NCBI RefSeq assembly: GCF_014502795.1
Contig: NZ_JACVHF010000012.1
Location: 49,484-113,483, forward strand
DNA from: Heliobacterium chlorum
GTDB taxonomy: Bacteria; Bacillota; Desulfitobacteriia; Heliobacteriales; Heliobacteriaceae
Reading direction: 5' to 3'
Length of the DNA stretch: 64,000 nucleotides
In this document: positions 28,197-37,697 of the stretch, one piece after another
Position numbering within the stretch: the stretch's first letter is position 1
Layout: every line of letters begins with the position of its first letter
The notes under the pieces: generated by a model
Database searches by the model: none
The model's input: the letters and a program-made list of their open reading frames with translations, nothing else
What the model was told of the DNA's origin: nothing
Made by a program: the position numbers and the translations under genes

Positions 28197-29620
28197 ACTT
28201 TCCTCCAGGAGAAGCGGAGTTCATCGAAGTATTCTTTGCCGAGACCCGTGAGATGTTGGTCGATGCGGTCGATCAACTGCTCGCTGCCGAAAAAACAGGG
28301 GCGCCTGTTCAGGCCGTACCGGCCTTGTTTCGAGCTTTTCACAGCATCAAAGGCGGTGCCCAATCGCTGGAGATGACCCAAATGGCTGAACTGGCTCATC
28401 GCATGGAAGATTGGCTGGAACCGGTCCGGCAAGGAATCGGCGATGCCGATACCACTATGGTCAACGGGGTCTTACAAGCAACTGATTTAATGGAATCGTA
28501 CCTGGATATCTATCAGCACGGTGGCTCCTGGGACACAGTAGCGGAACGACAGAGGCAATTCTTATCGGAACTGCCACGGCTGGAAGCGGTCAAGCCTACA
28601 AGGGCATGGGGCAGCCATAAGGTGATGGTCGATGTGGCCATTTTGAGCCGAGGAGAGGAAATACCGCCAAGTAAACTCCCGGCAGGCATCGTGGACGGCG
28701 GTCCTTTATTCTACCTACAGGTGAAAGTGGATACAGAGACACCGATGCCGCAGGTTCGCCACTACCTGATCGTCGAACGGTTGAAGGAATTAGGTGCCGT
28801 CTTGCACTGCCATCCCGATCCCAAGCACTGGGAAGAGGGCTTCCATGGGGAAATCCCCTTGTCGGTCCTCATCCAAACGAAGGCTCATCGCGATGACGTC
28901 CGCAAAGCTTGTGATGTGGGAGATGTGCTCGAAATTTATTTGACCGAACTCAATGAACAACTTGCTGCGGTCACCCCCTATCCATCGTTGGAGCAGATCG
29001 ATCAGCTCGTTCATTGGATGATGGAAGCGGGGCGAGAACTTACCCGGACGGACGGAACGGCCAGCCGGTTTCGGGAAGATGTAGGCCGGCTTTCCCAGTG
29101 GGATGGATTTTCTCAGGGCGATGAGTGGTACCCAGGCGGGGAGCGGCAGTGGAAAATTCGCCTCTACCTGTTGATGGACACGATCCCCGTGGAGTTGACC
29201 GATAAAAATCGGGAGCGTTTTTGCCGAATGGCCCGGAACAACTTAAAGACCCTATGGGACGGCCTATATGGTGCGCTCTGTAATCAAAGGTATTTCTACA
29301 GCCTGCCGTTAGAGAAGGGGACCCTCGTAGAGGGTATCGCCGATGACGTCTGCCGGAAGATCGACGAGGGGACGATGCGCCGGGTCATCGTGGACATCAG
29401 TGAGAAGGAAATCCTGGAAGGGAAGGATATTCACTGGCTCCGTCAGCTTCAGGGACAGATTGTCGCACGAGGCGGGCAAATGGTCCTTCTTTCCCAAGGC
29501 CTCTATTCCTCTCGCCATAACAACATTCTCGATGCGGCCGGTGAACTGGCTGAGGGACTTTGCCTGTTCAAACATCCCTATGAAGCTTGCTGCAGCCTGG
29601 AAAAGACGGTGAAACGGTAA
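28193..29620 (+). CDS. Hpt-domain protein without kinase core
   Basis: A 475-residue protein with an N-terminal Hpt domain whose phospho-acceptor is H50 in FHSIKGGAQSL. A middle region (about 140-260) resembles the spacer of CheA-like proteins, and a C-terminal region (about 370-465) has STAS-like spacing. No dimerisation or ATPase domain is present, so it cannot phosphorylate itself. It starts at GTG, overlapping the upstream kinase gene by 4 bases. It probably relays phosphate between a kinase and one of the receivers. The C-terminal STAS assignment is tentative. Confidence 0.78.
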   Translation: MNFPPGEAEFIEVFFAETREMLVDAVDQLLAAEKTGAPVQAVPALFRAFHSIKGGAQSLEMTQMAELAHRMEDWLEPVRQGIGDADTTMVNGVLQATDLMESYLDIYQHGGSWDTVAERQRQFLSELPRLEAVKPTRAWGSHKVMVDVAILSRGEEIPPSKLPAGIVDGGPLFYLQVKVDTETPMPQVRHYLIVERLKELGAVLHCHPDPKHWEEGFHGEIPLSVLIQTKAHRDDVRKACDVGDVLEIYLTELNEQLAAVTPYPSLEQIDQLVHWMMEAGRELTRTDGTASRFREDVGRLSQWDGFSQGDEWYPGGERQWKIRLYLLMDTIPVELTDKNRERFCRMARNNLKTLWDGLYGALCNQRYFYSLPLEKGTLVEGIADDVCRKIDEGTMRRVIVDISEKEILEGKDIHWLRQLQGQIVARGGQMVLLSQGLYSSRHNNILDAAGELAEGLCLFKHPYEACCSLEKTVKR

Positions 29621-29632
29621 GGAGGGTTCAGG

Positions 29633-30043
29633 ATGTATCCAGAGATCCAAATCCTATTGGTGGACGATGAAGAAGAGCTGGTCCTGAGTTTGCAACGGAT
29701 ACTCCAATTGGAAGGCTATTCGGCCGATTACACCACGTCGCCCTTGACGGCGATTGAGAAGATTAAAGAAAAAAAATACCACATCGTATTGGCCGATATC
29801 GTCATGCCGGAGATGGACGGGATTGAATTGCTGGCGGCCCTAAAGGCCTATGATCCGCTCGTTCAGGTCATCATGATGACGGGCTACTCCACGATGGATA
29901 AGACCGTCCGATGTCTTGAAAAAGGGGCGAATGATTACCTGCTTAAACCCTTCCCCGACTTAGACCGGGTGATGGAAGCAGTTCGGTTGTCCGAAGCGAA
30001 GCTGCGGCGCTGGTGGGAAAGCATGCGGGGAAACTTTGCCTAG
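29633..30043 (+). CDS. Stand-alone response regulator receiver
   Basis: A 136-residue receiver-only protein with acidic pair DD at residues 11-12, phospho-acceptor D55 (VLADIVMPEMDG), the T/S switch residue in MMTGYST, and Lys in LLKPF. It has no output domain. It follows the Hpt protein by 12 bases, with AAGGAGGG before the ATG, which suggests it is the terminal acceptor of that relay. Confidence 0.93.
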   Translation: MYPEIQILLVDDEEELVLSLQRILQLEGYSADYTTSPLTAIEKIKEKKYHIVLADIVMPEMDGIELLAALKAYDPLVQVIMMTGYSTMDKTVRCLEKGANDYLLKPFPDLDRVMEAVRLSEAKLRRWWESMRGNFA

Positions 30044-30059
30044 GGATGGGGTGGTTCAT

Positions 30060-31991
30060 GTGATCCGAGAAGCGAAACGGCGGCTCAAGAGTGAGCGGGA
30101 ATCGGAACGCTGTGAAGCCGTAGAACTGCTGTCTCAAATGGGACATGTCAGCGGGACTGAACTGCTGGTACAGCAGCTAGAGAGGGAAACTTCGGCCTAT
30201 GTGCGCCGCAGAATCATTCGCACCCTGGGAGAAATGCGAAACCACCGGACGGCGTTGATGGTGAGTCGGTTACTGTCCTCATCGGAAGCGGCGGTACGCA
30301 ACGGCGCCTTAGAAATTCTCTGTTCCTTGCAAAAGGTGGCACTGCCGGTCCTGGCGGAATTGATGACAGAGGAATCGCGGGATCTACGGAAGATGGCTGT
30401 CGAGGCCTTAGGGGCGATTGCCTGCGAAGAAGCCTTTCCGTTGTTGGTGACGGCCCTGAGCGATGACGATCCGAATGTAGCGGCCAGCGCCGTTGAGTCT
30501 TTGGGACGCCATGGCGATGGACGAGCCGTTCCGTACCTGCAAGCGTTGCTCCAAAGAAGCATCAGTGCCTGGCTGGCCTTTGCTGTCATCGAAGCGCTGA
30601 CCCAGTTAGGGGACGCAGCAGCCATGGAAGATATCGATCGCTATCTGCGGCAGAGCGGCGGTACGAGTCGTGAGCGGGCCGCCTTAGCGGGGATTTGGGC
30701 GGTTGCTGCCGGAAAATTGGGCTTTCGGGAGCAATTGCCGCAAGCCTGGGAGTTGTATCTCAGCGGGGAACTGACCTCCCGGGAGATGATCATGCTGATG
30801 TCTCAATGGCAACTGCGAGGGATCGATGTCGGACCGTCCCACGGGCCTATGGAGACGCTTATCGCCCAGCAGTTGGAACAAGGCGGGCGGGAGGAAAGCC
30901 TCGCAGCGGCTCACTTGGCTGCGCAGAACCTCCCCCATCTGTTGTACATACACTTACCCCTGTTAAGCGAGCGTATCGGGAAAGAAGAAGAGGGTCTCAA
31001 TGAGCTGATTGTTCCGCTGTTGAAGGCAGGACCTTCGGCATCCCGGGTGACGGCCCTGCTCGACGGAGCAGACTCGTCGATGAAACGACTGCTCCTGTCT
31101 GTGGCGGAGAAGTCGATGCTGATTCTTCCTCTAGAACGGCTCAGAGCCTTTGCAGGAGATTCCGACTTGTCCATCGTCCGGTTAGCGGTCGCGCAGGCTT
31201 GGCGCTGCGGCAGCGAAGCTGAGGAATTTCTGGCTGAAATGACGCACCATCGGGACCCCGAAACGGTTTTATCAGCCTTATCCGGTCTGGGCTTGCTCGG
31301 CGGTGAAAAAGCGAACCCCTTGTTGCTGAAAGCTTTGGAACACTCCGACAGCCGGATCCGGCGCCAAGCCGTCGATACGCTGACGATGATCGGGACGCCG
31401 GGTTTACATCAGGAACTGAAGCGGCAAATGGATCATTGTCCCGAAAAGTTCTGGCCGGACATCTTGGAAGTGATGACGGCGCAAGAAGAGGCTCCCCTAG
31501 CGGAAGCCTTTTTACGGGCCTCTTTGGTTGCAGACCGGGAAATCCGCTCCCAGGTAGCCCGCATTTGCCGGCTCATCCGCAGGGACGATGCCTTTTTATC
31601 GGTTATGGAGACCCTGGCCAATGATCCCGAGCCAGAAGTGCGCCGCATGGCCATCACCAGTTTGGCCGCCCGGAGCGGTGACGGGGTCTACCGGATCTTG
31701 GCCTACCTCTACGAACACGATCCTTGTACCAGCCACCGCTACTACATCTTCACCTGTTCCGAGATCTACCGTCATCGAGAGACCTTCGACTGGCTGGTAG
31801 AGAATCTGGAACAACCGGATCGATTGCTGCAACTGGCTGCCGTCCGCGGCATGACGAAAATGGGGGCAGCAGGACGGGACTATTTAGAAGCGCTCCTCGA
31901 TTCACTGCCGAATGATGAGGAGGAATTGAAACAAATCATCGGACAGGAATTGGACAGAAACGGGGGTTATACCCTTGACGCTAACAGCTGA
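30060..31991 (+). CDS. HEAT-repeat protein
   Basis: A protein of about 643 residues made almost entirely of HEAT repeats of the PBS-lyase type. Repeats such as VRRRIIRTLGEM, RKMAVEALGAIA, VAASAVESLGRHG, IRRQAVDTLTMIG and VRRMAITSLAAR recur about every 30 residues. Such superhelical proteins serve as protein-binding scaffolds. I prefer GTG 30060, behind GGATGGGGTGG; TTG 30036 would overlap the receiver gene. Its 3' end overlaps cheR by 17 bases, so it belongs to the chemosensory operon. Confidence 0.87.
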   Translation: MIREAKRRLKSERESERCEAVELLSQMGHVSGTELLVQQLERETSAYVRRRIIRTLGEMRNHRTALMVSRLLSSSEAAVRNGALEILCSLQKVALPVLAELMTEESRDLRKMAVEALGAIACEEAFPLLVTALSDDDPNVAASAVESLGRHGDGRAVPYLQALLQRSISAWLAFAVIEALTQLGDAAAMEDIDRYLRQSGGTSRERAALAGIWAVAAGKLGFREQLPQAWELYLSGELTSREMIMLMSQWQLRGIDVGPSHGPMETLIAQQLEQGGREESLAAAHLAAQNLPHLLYIHLPLLSERIGKEEEGLNELIVPLLKAGPSASRVTALLDGADSSMKRLLLSVAEKSMLILPLERLRAFAGDSDLSIVRLAVAQAWRCGSEAEEFLAEMTHHRDPETVLSALSGLGLLGGEKANPLLLKALEHSDSRIRRQAVDTLTMIGTPGLHQELKRQMDHCPEKFWPDILEVMTAQEEAPLAEAFLRASLVADREIRSQVARICRLIRRDDAFLSVMETLANDPEPEVRRMAITSLAARSGDGVYRILAYLYEHDPCTSHRYYIFTCSEIYRHRETFDWLVENLEQPDRLLQLAAVRGMTKMGAAGRDYLEALLDSLPNDEEELKQIIGQELDRNGGYTLDANS

Positions 31992-32802
31992 GCTTTATGG
32001 GCGCTATGTAGAGTTGATCTACAAAAAGACGGGAATGTGGTTTGAAAACCATAAGCTCTATTATGTCGAAAAGCGGCTCAGCGAGCGGATGGAAGAATTG
32101 AATATGACCTGTTACCGCGATTACTATCAATTTCTTAAGTTCTCGAACGACCCGGCGGAGATGGAACTGCTGATCAACCGGATCACCGTCAACGAAACCT
32201 ACTTTTTTCGTGATTTTCCCCAACTGGCTGGATTTGCCGAAGCGGTGCTGCCCCTGATGGTAAGAGAAAAACTTGCCTCCGGTGAAAAAAAGTTGAAGAT
32301 CTGGAGCGCCGGTTGCTCCACCGGAGAAGAACCGTACACACTGGCCATCATTTTGCTGGAGATGCTGCCAGAACCGAATGAATGGAAGATTGAGATCCAA
32401 GCGACCGATATCAATACGCGGGTCCTCGCGGCAGCAAGGCGAGGCTACTACAATTCCCGTTCTGTCAAAGATGTGCCACCGGAATACCTGGAACGATATT
32501 TCACCCGTCGCCTGGACATGTATCTGCTCAACCTCAATGTGCGGAGCATGGTGAACTTCAAATACCTGAATCTCATGGACCAAAAGGAGATGAAGGACCA
32601 GGTGGGGTTTGATTTTATATTTTGCCGCAATGTCCTCATCTACTTCAGCAATGAATCACGGCTGAAAGTGCTGGAGAGTTATTACCGCTCCCTTCGCAGC
32701 GGGGGATATGTCTACTTAGGACATTCGGAGTCTGTTGGTCGAATCACAGAAGCCTTTAAGATGCGGCGTATCGATGGGAACATCGTTTACTACAAACCGT
32801 AG
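31975..32802 (+). CDS. cheR: Chemotaxis protein methyltransferase CheR
   Basis: CheR methylates receptor glutamates using S-adenosylmethionine. The 275-residue product has the helical N-terminal domain (about 1-75), the SAM-binding motif IWSAGCSTGEEPYTLA near residue 108 and the downstream FDFIFCRNVLIYF. It starts at TTG inside the end of the HEAT gene, with GGGGG upstream. It complements the cheB at 23181. Confidence 0.96.
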   Translation: MTLTAELYGRYVELIYKKTGMWFENHKLYYVEKRLSERMEELNMTCYRDYYQFLKFSNDPAEMELLINRITVNETYFFRDFPQLAGFAEAVLPLMVREKLASGEKKLKIWSAGCSTGEEPYTLAIILLEMLPEPNEWKIEIQATDINTRVLAAARRGYYNSRSVKDVPPEYLERYFTRRLDMYLLNLNVRSMVNFKYLNLMDQKEMKDQVGFDFIFCRNVLIYFSNESRLKVLESYYRSLRSGGYVYLGHSESVGRITEAFKMRRIDGNIVYYKP

Positions 32803-32813
32803 GGGGTGACGAT

Positions 32814-33197
32814 GTGGCGCGAATACTTGTGGTGGACGATTCCGCGATGGTCAGAAAATACCATGCTTTTGTCCTCACTTCTTTAGGATTCGAGGTTTTC
32901 CAGTCGGAAGACGGCTGTTTGGCTCTGGAAACGATGTTGAAAGAGTCCTTAGACCTGATCATCACAGACATCAACATGCCCCGTATGGACGGGTTTCAGT
33001 TTATCGCAGAGATCCGGAGCATGCCCGCGTACCGGGAAACACCCGTCATCATTGTGACCACCCAGGACCATCAAGAAGATGCCGATCGTGGGGTAAAAGT
33101 GGGAGCAAACGTCTATTTCATCAAACCGACAGAACCGGAAAAGTTGGTCGATTCGGTTCGACGCCTGCTGGATGGGAAGTCCGGAAAGGAGGCCTAG
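32814..33197 (+). CDS. CheY-like receiver protein
   Basis: A 127-residue receiver domain with acidic pair D8-D9, phospho-acceptor D52 (ITDINMPRMDGF), the TTQ switch region and Lys in FIKPT. It starts at GTG after GGGGGTG and ends 3 bases before the first cheA, so it is a likely direct target of that kinase. Confidence 0.94.
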   Translation: MARILVVDDSAMVRKYHAFVLTSLGFEVFQSEDGCLALETMLKESLDLIITDINMPRMDGFQFIAEIRSMPAYRETPVIIVTTQDHQEDADRGVKVGANVYFIKPTEPEKLVDSVRRLLDGKSGKEA

Positions 33198-33200
33198 ACG

Positions 33201-35873
33201 ATGCAGTATCGCTTTAGCGCGGATGACGTAGAAATGCTGCAAGCCTTTATCGAAGAAGCGGGCGAATACCTGCAGCGTGTGGAAGAAGAACTGCTGAAAT
33301 TGGAAGTGTCCGATGGGACACCGGGGGTACTTAACGATATATTCCGCCAGGTTCATACGCTCAAGGGGCTGGCATCCTTTTTTGGGTTTGCCGAGATCAC
33401 TCGACTCAGCCACCAGGCCGAATATGTACTCGACGCATTGCGGTCAGACCGGATTCAACTGAATAGTTCCATCGTGGAACTGCTGTTGAACGCCGGCGAT
33501 GCTTTGGGGGAAATGATCCGCTTGCTGCAGGAATCCTGCGAAAAGTGGAATGCCGGCACCGTCTTGGAGATTGAATTGACCTGCAGTCAAGACGTGGAGA
33601 AGCTGATCCAAGATTTAGAATCGATCATACCGCCGAAACCTTCCGCCTCCGGTGGAGCAACAGCTTCCACAACGGTTCAGGATTCCTCAGAACCTGAAGG
33701 GGGAACGCCCTCTGACCGTGAGAATGCCGAAAAGGGGACGGAAACGGAAGCGTCAGTGGGACAAGCATCTAATGCTCCCAATGCTCCGAATGTAGCGGTG
33801 GTACAAGAAGGATCAGATCTCCCAGTCGCTTCCGATAGGAACCTAGTGACCGTGAACCAAGACACCCATATAGATCGGGAACTCATGGCGCTGGTGAAGG
33901 GCCAGGCGAGCGCAGCGGCGGCAGAGAACTTTCTCACCGATGCCGACGAACATTCGGAGATCATTTGCGGCAAACTGCTGATCGACTTAGACGGCAACCC
34001 CGGTGACATGGCGGCCCTGGCCGATCTATTCCGACGAGTACATACCCTCAAGGGAAACTTAGGCTTATTGCTCAGTTTTCAAGGGCCCGATGCTCCCTTG
34101 CGGACGGCAGCAAAAGAAACGATGGAAGTGTTCCAACGCATGGAAGAATTGCTAGAGAAGATGCGCACCCTCCGTCTCCCTGTCCCGGTTTGGGTTACCG
34201 ACATCTGCTTTGCCTGTATGGATGCGTTACAACGGTTGATGGCGATGATGCGAAGTGGTCAGATGGAAGCGGACCCAGCTAACCCGCCCTTGCTGAAAGA
34301 ACTAGCCGCAGCCCGAGAACGTCTCGACGCGGAAACGTCGACGGTCCCCTTGCAGAACGAGTCAACCCTGGCGGCGCCTGGGGAACCTGAAAAGTCGAAG
34401 CAGAATGATCGGGAGCTATCACCGATTGGTATGACGAATAGTACGGACCATAAAACTGACAAATCTCCCTCTGAACAGGTATCCGCAGGAGATCGTGGTG
34501 ATAGGAGCCTAAACACTACCCCCGGCGAAGATAAGAGCAATCGCGCCTCTGAAAAAACGCAAGGGGACAGCGGCGGCAGAAACAATGCCAAGGACGGTTC
34601 TCCGAGTTGTCCTTCAAAACGGACCGGTTCCGACAGCATCCACGGCACGACGGGTCATTCCATCCGGGTGAGTGAAGAAAAAATCAATCGCCTCATGAAC
34701 GCCATCGCCGAACTGGCCGTCACCAAGAACGCCTTCAGCCAGATTGCGCGCAAGCTGATGATGGAGCATAACCTGCCTGTCATTTCCCGGGAGGTCAAAG
34801 ACGCCGGTCAATGGGTGAGCCGCATATCGGCCGAACTGGAAGACGCGATTATGGCGATGAGGATGACAGAAGTTCGCACCGTCTTTCAGAAGTTCCCCCG
34901 CGTGATCCGGGATATCGCCTTACAGACAGGCAAGCGCATCAGCCTGATAATGGAAGGGGAAGACACGGAGCTCGATAAGACCATCATCGATCAGATCGGC
35001 GACCCTCTCATGCATCTGGTCCGGAACGCTGCCGACCATGGCATCGAGCCCGAATCAGAGCGCATCGCCAAGGGCAAAGACCCGCAAGGGCGGGTCTGGT
35101 TGCGAGCCTACAGCCGTGGAAAATACGTCTTTATCGAGATCGAAGACGACGGCAAAGGGTTGAATCCGCAGGCCTTAAAAGAAAAAGCCGTCGAAAAGGG
35201 ATTCATCACGGCAGCCCAGGCTGAGGACATGAACGAGACCCAAGCCTATCAGCTCATTTTCCTTCCCGGGTTCAGCACTGCCAAGGCCGTTTCAGAGATT
35301 TCGGGCCGCGGCGTCGGTATGGATGTCGTCCGCAACAACATCACCGCACTGCGGGGAACCATCTCCATATCGAGCCAACTGGGAAAAGGGACGAAGTTAG
35401 TCATGCAGCTTCCTTTGACCTTGGTCGTATCGCGGGGCCTCATGGTGGAAGTTGCTGATCAAATGCTCATTTTGCCTTTAGACAACGTACTGGAAACGTT
35501 AAAAGTGCCCGGCGAACGCCTACTGATGTATCGAGGTCGTAAATTGCTTCATCACCGGGGAGAAGTCCTTGGCGTCGTCTCTCTAGCCGAGGTTATCGGG
35601 ATGGGGCAGGAAGAATTGACCGAACGAACGCCCGTTGTCATCGTGACCGATGGACATGTGAAAGTGGGATTGATCGTGAACCGGTTGATCGGCGAACAAG
35701 ATGTGCTGGTCAAGCCGCTGCCCGATTACCTGTCGTCGCTCCCCGGCATGGGCGGCGGCACCATCATGGGCGACGGTCGAGTCGCTTTGGTCATGAACCC
35801 CATCGAACTGATCAAAATGGCGACAGGAACCATCCATAAAAACATACTGAAAGGTGACGAAAATGATGGCTGA
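33201..35873 (+). CDS. cheA: CheA histidine kinase with two Hpt domains
   Basis: An 890-residue CheA homologue. Two Hpt domains carry H52 (FRQVHTLKGLASFF) and H281 (FRRVHTLKGNLGLL). A long hydrophilic linker (about 390-490) follows, rich in Ser, Asp and Gly. The dimerisation helix (EEKINRLMNAIAELAVTKN) is near 493, the ATPase domain has GDPLMHLVRNAADHGIE, DDGKG and SGRGVGMDVV, and a C-terminal CheW-like domain ends the protein. Canonical CheA has one Hpt; two allow relay or parallel phosphorylation of different receivers. It overlaps the next receiver gene by 11 bases. Confidence 0.95.
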   Translation: MQYRFSADDVEMLQAFIEEAGEYLQRVEEELLKLEVSDGTPGVLNDIFRQVHTLKGLASFFGFAEITRLSHQAEYVLDALRSDRIQLNSSIVELLLNAGDALGEMIRLLQESCEKWNAGTVLEIELTCSQDVEKLIQDLESIIPPKPSASGGATASTTVQDSSEPEGGTPSDRENAEKGTETEASVGQASNAPNAPNVAVVQEGSDLPVASDRNLVTVNQDTHIDRELMALVKGQASAAAAENFLTDADEHSEIICGKLLIDLDGNPGDMAALADLFRRVHTLKGNLGLLLSFQGPDAPLRTAAKETMEVFQRMEELLEKMRTLRLPVPVWVTDICFACMDALQRLMAMMRSGQMEADPANPPLLKELAAARERLDAETSTVPLQNESTLAAPGEPEKSKQNDRELSPIGMTNSTDHKTDKSPSEQVSAGDRGDRSLNTTPGEDKSNRASEKTQGDSGGRNNAKDGSPSCPSKRTGSDSIHGTTGHSIRVSEEKINRLMNAIAELAVTKNAFSQIARKLMMEHNLPVISREVKDAGQWVSRISAELEDAIMAMRMTEVRTVFQKFPRVIRDIALQTGKRISLIMEGEDTELDKTIIDQIGDPLMHLVRNAADHGIEPESERIAKGKDPQGRVWLRAYSRGKYVFIEIEDDGKGLNPQALKEKAVEKGFITAAQAEDMNETQAYQLIFLPGFSTAKAVSEISGRGVGMDVVRNNITALRGTISISSQLGKGTKLVMQLPLTLVVSRGLMVEVADQMLILPLDNVLETLKVPGERLLMYRGRKLLHHRGEVLGVVSLAEVIGMGQEELTERTPVVIVTDGHVKVGLIVNRLIGEQDVLVKPLPDYLSSLPGMGGGTIMGDGRVALVMNPIELIKMATGTIHKNILKGDENDG

Positions 35874-36246
35874 AAATCAAACACAAAAGCGAATCATGCT
35901 GGTGGACGATTCCCCATTTATCCATAAAGCGCTCTCCAAGGCCTTAGTTCCAGCGGGATACGAAATCTGTGGGACCTTCCGCAACGGTCTACAGGCAGTA
36001 GAGGCATACGGAAATCTGCTTCCCGACCTGTTGATCATGGATATCACCATGCCGGTCATGGACGGAGTCCAAGCGGCCCGGGAAATCACGGCGCGCTACC
36101 CCGGCGCGAAAATCGCCATGTTGAGCGCCATGGGCGATGAAGACATTCTCACGGAGGCGAAAGAAGCAGGGGCGCTCGGCTTCATGACAAAACCCTTTGC
36201 CAACGAAGAGCTCTTAGCTGCGGTGAGCGATTATTTGACCAAGTAA
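35863..36246 (+). CDS. CheY-like receiver protein
   Basis: A 127-residue receiver with acidic pair D15-D16, phospho-acceptor D60 (LIMDITMPVMDG), MLSAMG switch region and Lys in MTKPF. The ATG at 35863 overlaps the end of cheA; a second ATG at 35866 is also possible. Close coupling to cheA suggests a direct phosphotransfer partner. Confidence 0.93.
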   Translation: MMAENQTQKRIMLVDDSPFIHKALSKALVPAGYEICGTFRNGLQAVEAYGNLLPDLLIMDITMPVMDGVQAAREITARYPGAKIAMLSAMGDEDILTEAKEAGALGFMTKPFANEELLAAVSDYLTK

Positions 36247-36288
36247 ACCACAACGTAAAACAACAATATCACAAGGGGGAACGGAATC

Positions 36289-36768
36289 ATGGGAGGGGAA
36301 TACCTAGCCAATCTGGCGGACAGCTTGGTGAACGTGATGGATAAAATGGCCGGTTTAACCTGTGAATGGAGTGAAAAGGCGCCCCAACTGCCGGCGATCA
36401 CCGAAGGGGTCACCGTCGTGTCTCTGCTCGGTTTCACTGGTGCAGAGAAGGGTCGCGTCGTCATGGAGATGGATATTGAAACAGCGCAAAAAGTAGGGGA
36501 GGCCTTAAACCAAGAGGAGCTGGGGCCCTTCGACAAGATGATTTTTTATGCGCTATCGGAGTTGAGCAATATCTTCTGCGGTGCTGCGATCACGCAGATC
36601 AACAACGGCCCTCGGCGTCCTGGCCTCCGGCTCACACCGCCCAACATTCTCGTCGGCGAAGGCTTGGAGATATTCGGGGAACGAGCCCACCTCGAGACGG
36701 CCTCTGTCTTCTGGGAAGGCGGCCTTATCTACATACACCTGAGCACGGAAGGAGGCGCCACCCTATGA
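36289..36768 (+). CDS. CheX-family phosphatase, first copy
   Basis: A 159-residue protein of the CheC/CheX/FliY phosphatase family, which dephosphorylates CheY~P. The conserved active-site helix is ALSELSNIFCGAAI, with E91 and N94 in the right spacing. CheX proteins carry one such helix, and so does this. It overlaps the second copy by 4 bases. Confidence 0.85.
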   Translation: MGGEYLANLADSLVNVMDKMAGLTCEWSEKAPQLPAITEGVTVVSLLGFTGAEKGRVVMEMDIETAQKVGEALNQEELGPFDKMIFYALSELSNIFCGAAITQINNGPRRPGLRLTPPNILVGEGLEIFGERAHLETASVFWEGGLIYIHLSTEGGATL

Positions 36769-37220
36769 TCCGAGAACACCTGCAAGTGTTTGCCAAAGCA
36801 TCGAGCGATGTTTTAGCGAGTTTAGGCGTGCAGGCGGTCCACCAGGCTCCCTTGGCGCTGCCCGATTCTTTTTTTAGCCGCTATGACCTGGCAATCATCG
36901 TCGGGTTGGCCCGGGATCTGCGCGGTTCTGTCGTCTACAGCATGGCCACTGAGACGGCGCTGGCCCTAGCCGGTCAGATGATGGGAGGAATGTCTCTTCC
37001 CGGCCTCGACGAGATGGTGAAAAGCGCTGTCTGTGAATTGGGCAATATGTGTGCTGGTTCCTCCGTCTGTAACCTCCCCGGTCTCACCGCCGACATTACG
37101 CCGCCAACGCTGATCACGGGCAGCAAGCTGGCCATCATGGCCGGATCGGACAACGTGCTCATGACGGAAATTGCGACCTCTGTGGGTATGGTCGAAGTTC
37201 GCCTCGGGTTAGAAGAGTAG
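36765..37220 (+). CDS. CheX-family phosphatase, second copy
   Basis: A 151-residue paralogue of the preceding gene, with its active-site helix KSAVCELGNMCAGSS carrying E91 and N94. Apart from the active site the two differ strongly, so they may form a heterodimer or act on different receivers. It is followed by an 86-base gap. Confidence 0.85.
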   Translation: MIREHLQVFAKASSDVLASLGVQAVHQAPLALPDSFFSRYDLAIIVGLARDLRGSVVYSMATETALALAGQMMGGMSLPGLDEMVKSAVCELGNMCAGSSVCNLPGLTADITPPTLITGSKLAIMAGSDNVLMTEIATSVGMVEVRLGLEE

Positions 37221-37306
37221 GAATCATCGTACAAGAAAAAAACTGAACAGTTAGATCTTGTTGTTTCTTGAAATTAACGATATCTTTAACATAGGGGGAG
37301 TACACT

Positions 37307-37669
37307 TTGGCTAAGCGTGTGCTCATTGCCGATGACGCCTTATTCATGCGAATGAAGCTTAAAAGGATCGTAGAAGGATTAGGCCACCAGGTCGTCGGAG
37401 AGGCAGCTAACGGTCGAGATGCGGTGGAGCAGTTTCTGAGTATACGACCAGACCTCGTTCTAATGGACATTACCATGCCGGACATGGATGGTATCGCGGC
37501 ATTAAAAACCATACGCACCTCCGACTCGACTGCTTCCGTGGTGATGGTTACGGCCATGGGGCAAGAGGTGTATGTGATGGATGCAATCCGAGCTGGAGCG
37601 AAAGATTATGTGATCAAACCATTTGAAGAAGAAAGAGTCAAAGCCGTACTCCAGCGACTAGTCGGATAA
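37307..37669 (+). CDS. cheY: CheY-like receiver protein
   Basis: A 120-residue receiver with D9-D10, phospho-acceptor D54 (VLMDITMPDMDG), VTAMGQ and Lys in VIKPF. It is close to CheY of Gram-positive chemotaxis systems. It starts at TTG after GGGGGAG. The 86-base gap upstream contains a weak sigma-A-like pair (TTGTTG at 37258, TATCTT at 37281, 17 bases apart), which may add internal transcription. Confidence 0.93.
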   Translation: MAKRVLIADDALFMRMKLKRIVEGLGHQVVGEAANGRDAVEQFLSIRPDLVLMDITMPDMDGIAALKTIRTSDSTASVVMVTAMGQEVYVMDAIRAGAKDYVIKPFEEERVKAVLQRLVG

Positions 37670-37697
37670 AAAGCGCCTGTTGGAAGGAGGAGACCCA

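Noticed and set aside
37221..37306. An internal promoter before the CheY-like gene at 37307
   Set aside because: The best pair (TTGTTG and TATCTT, 17 bases apart) is a weak match. I mention it with the gene but do not list it as a feature.
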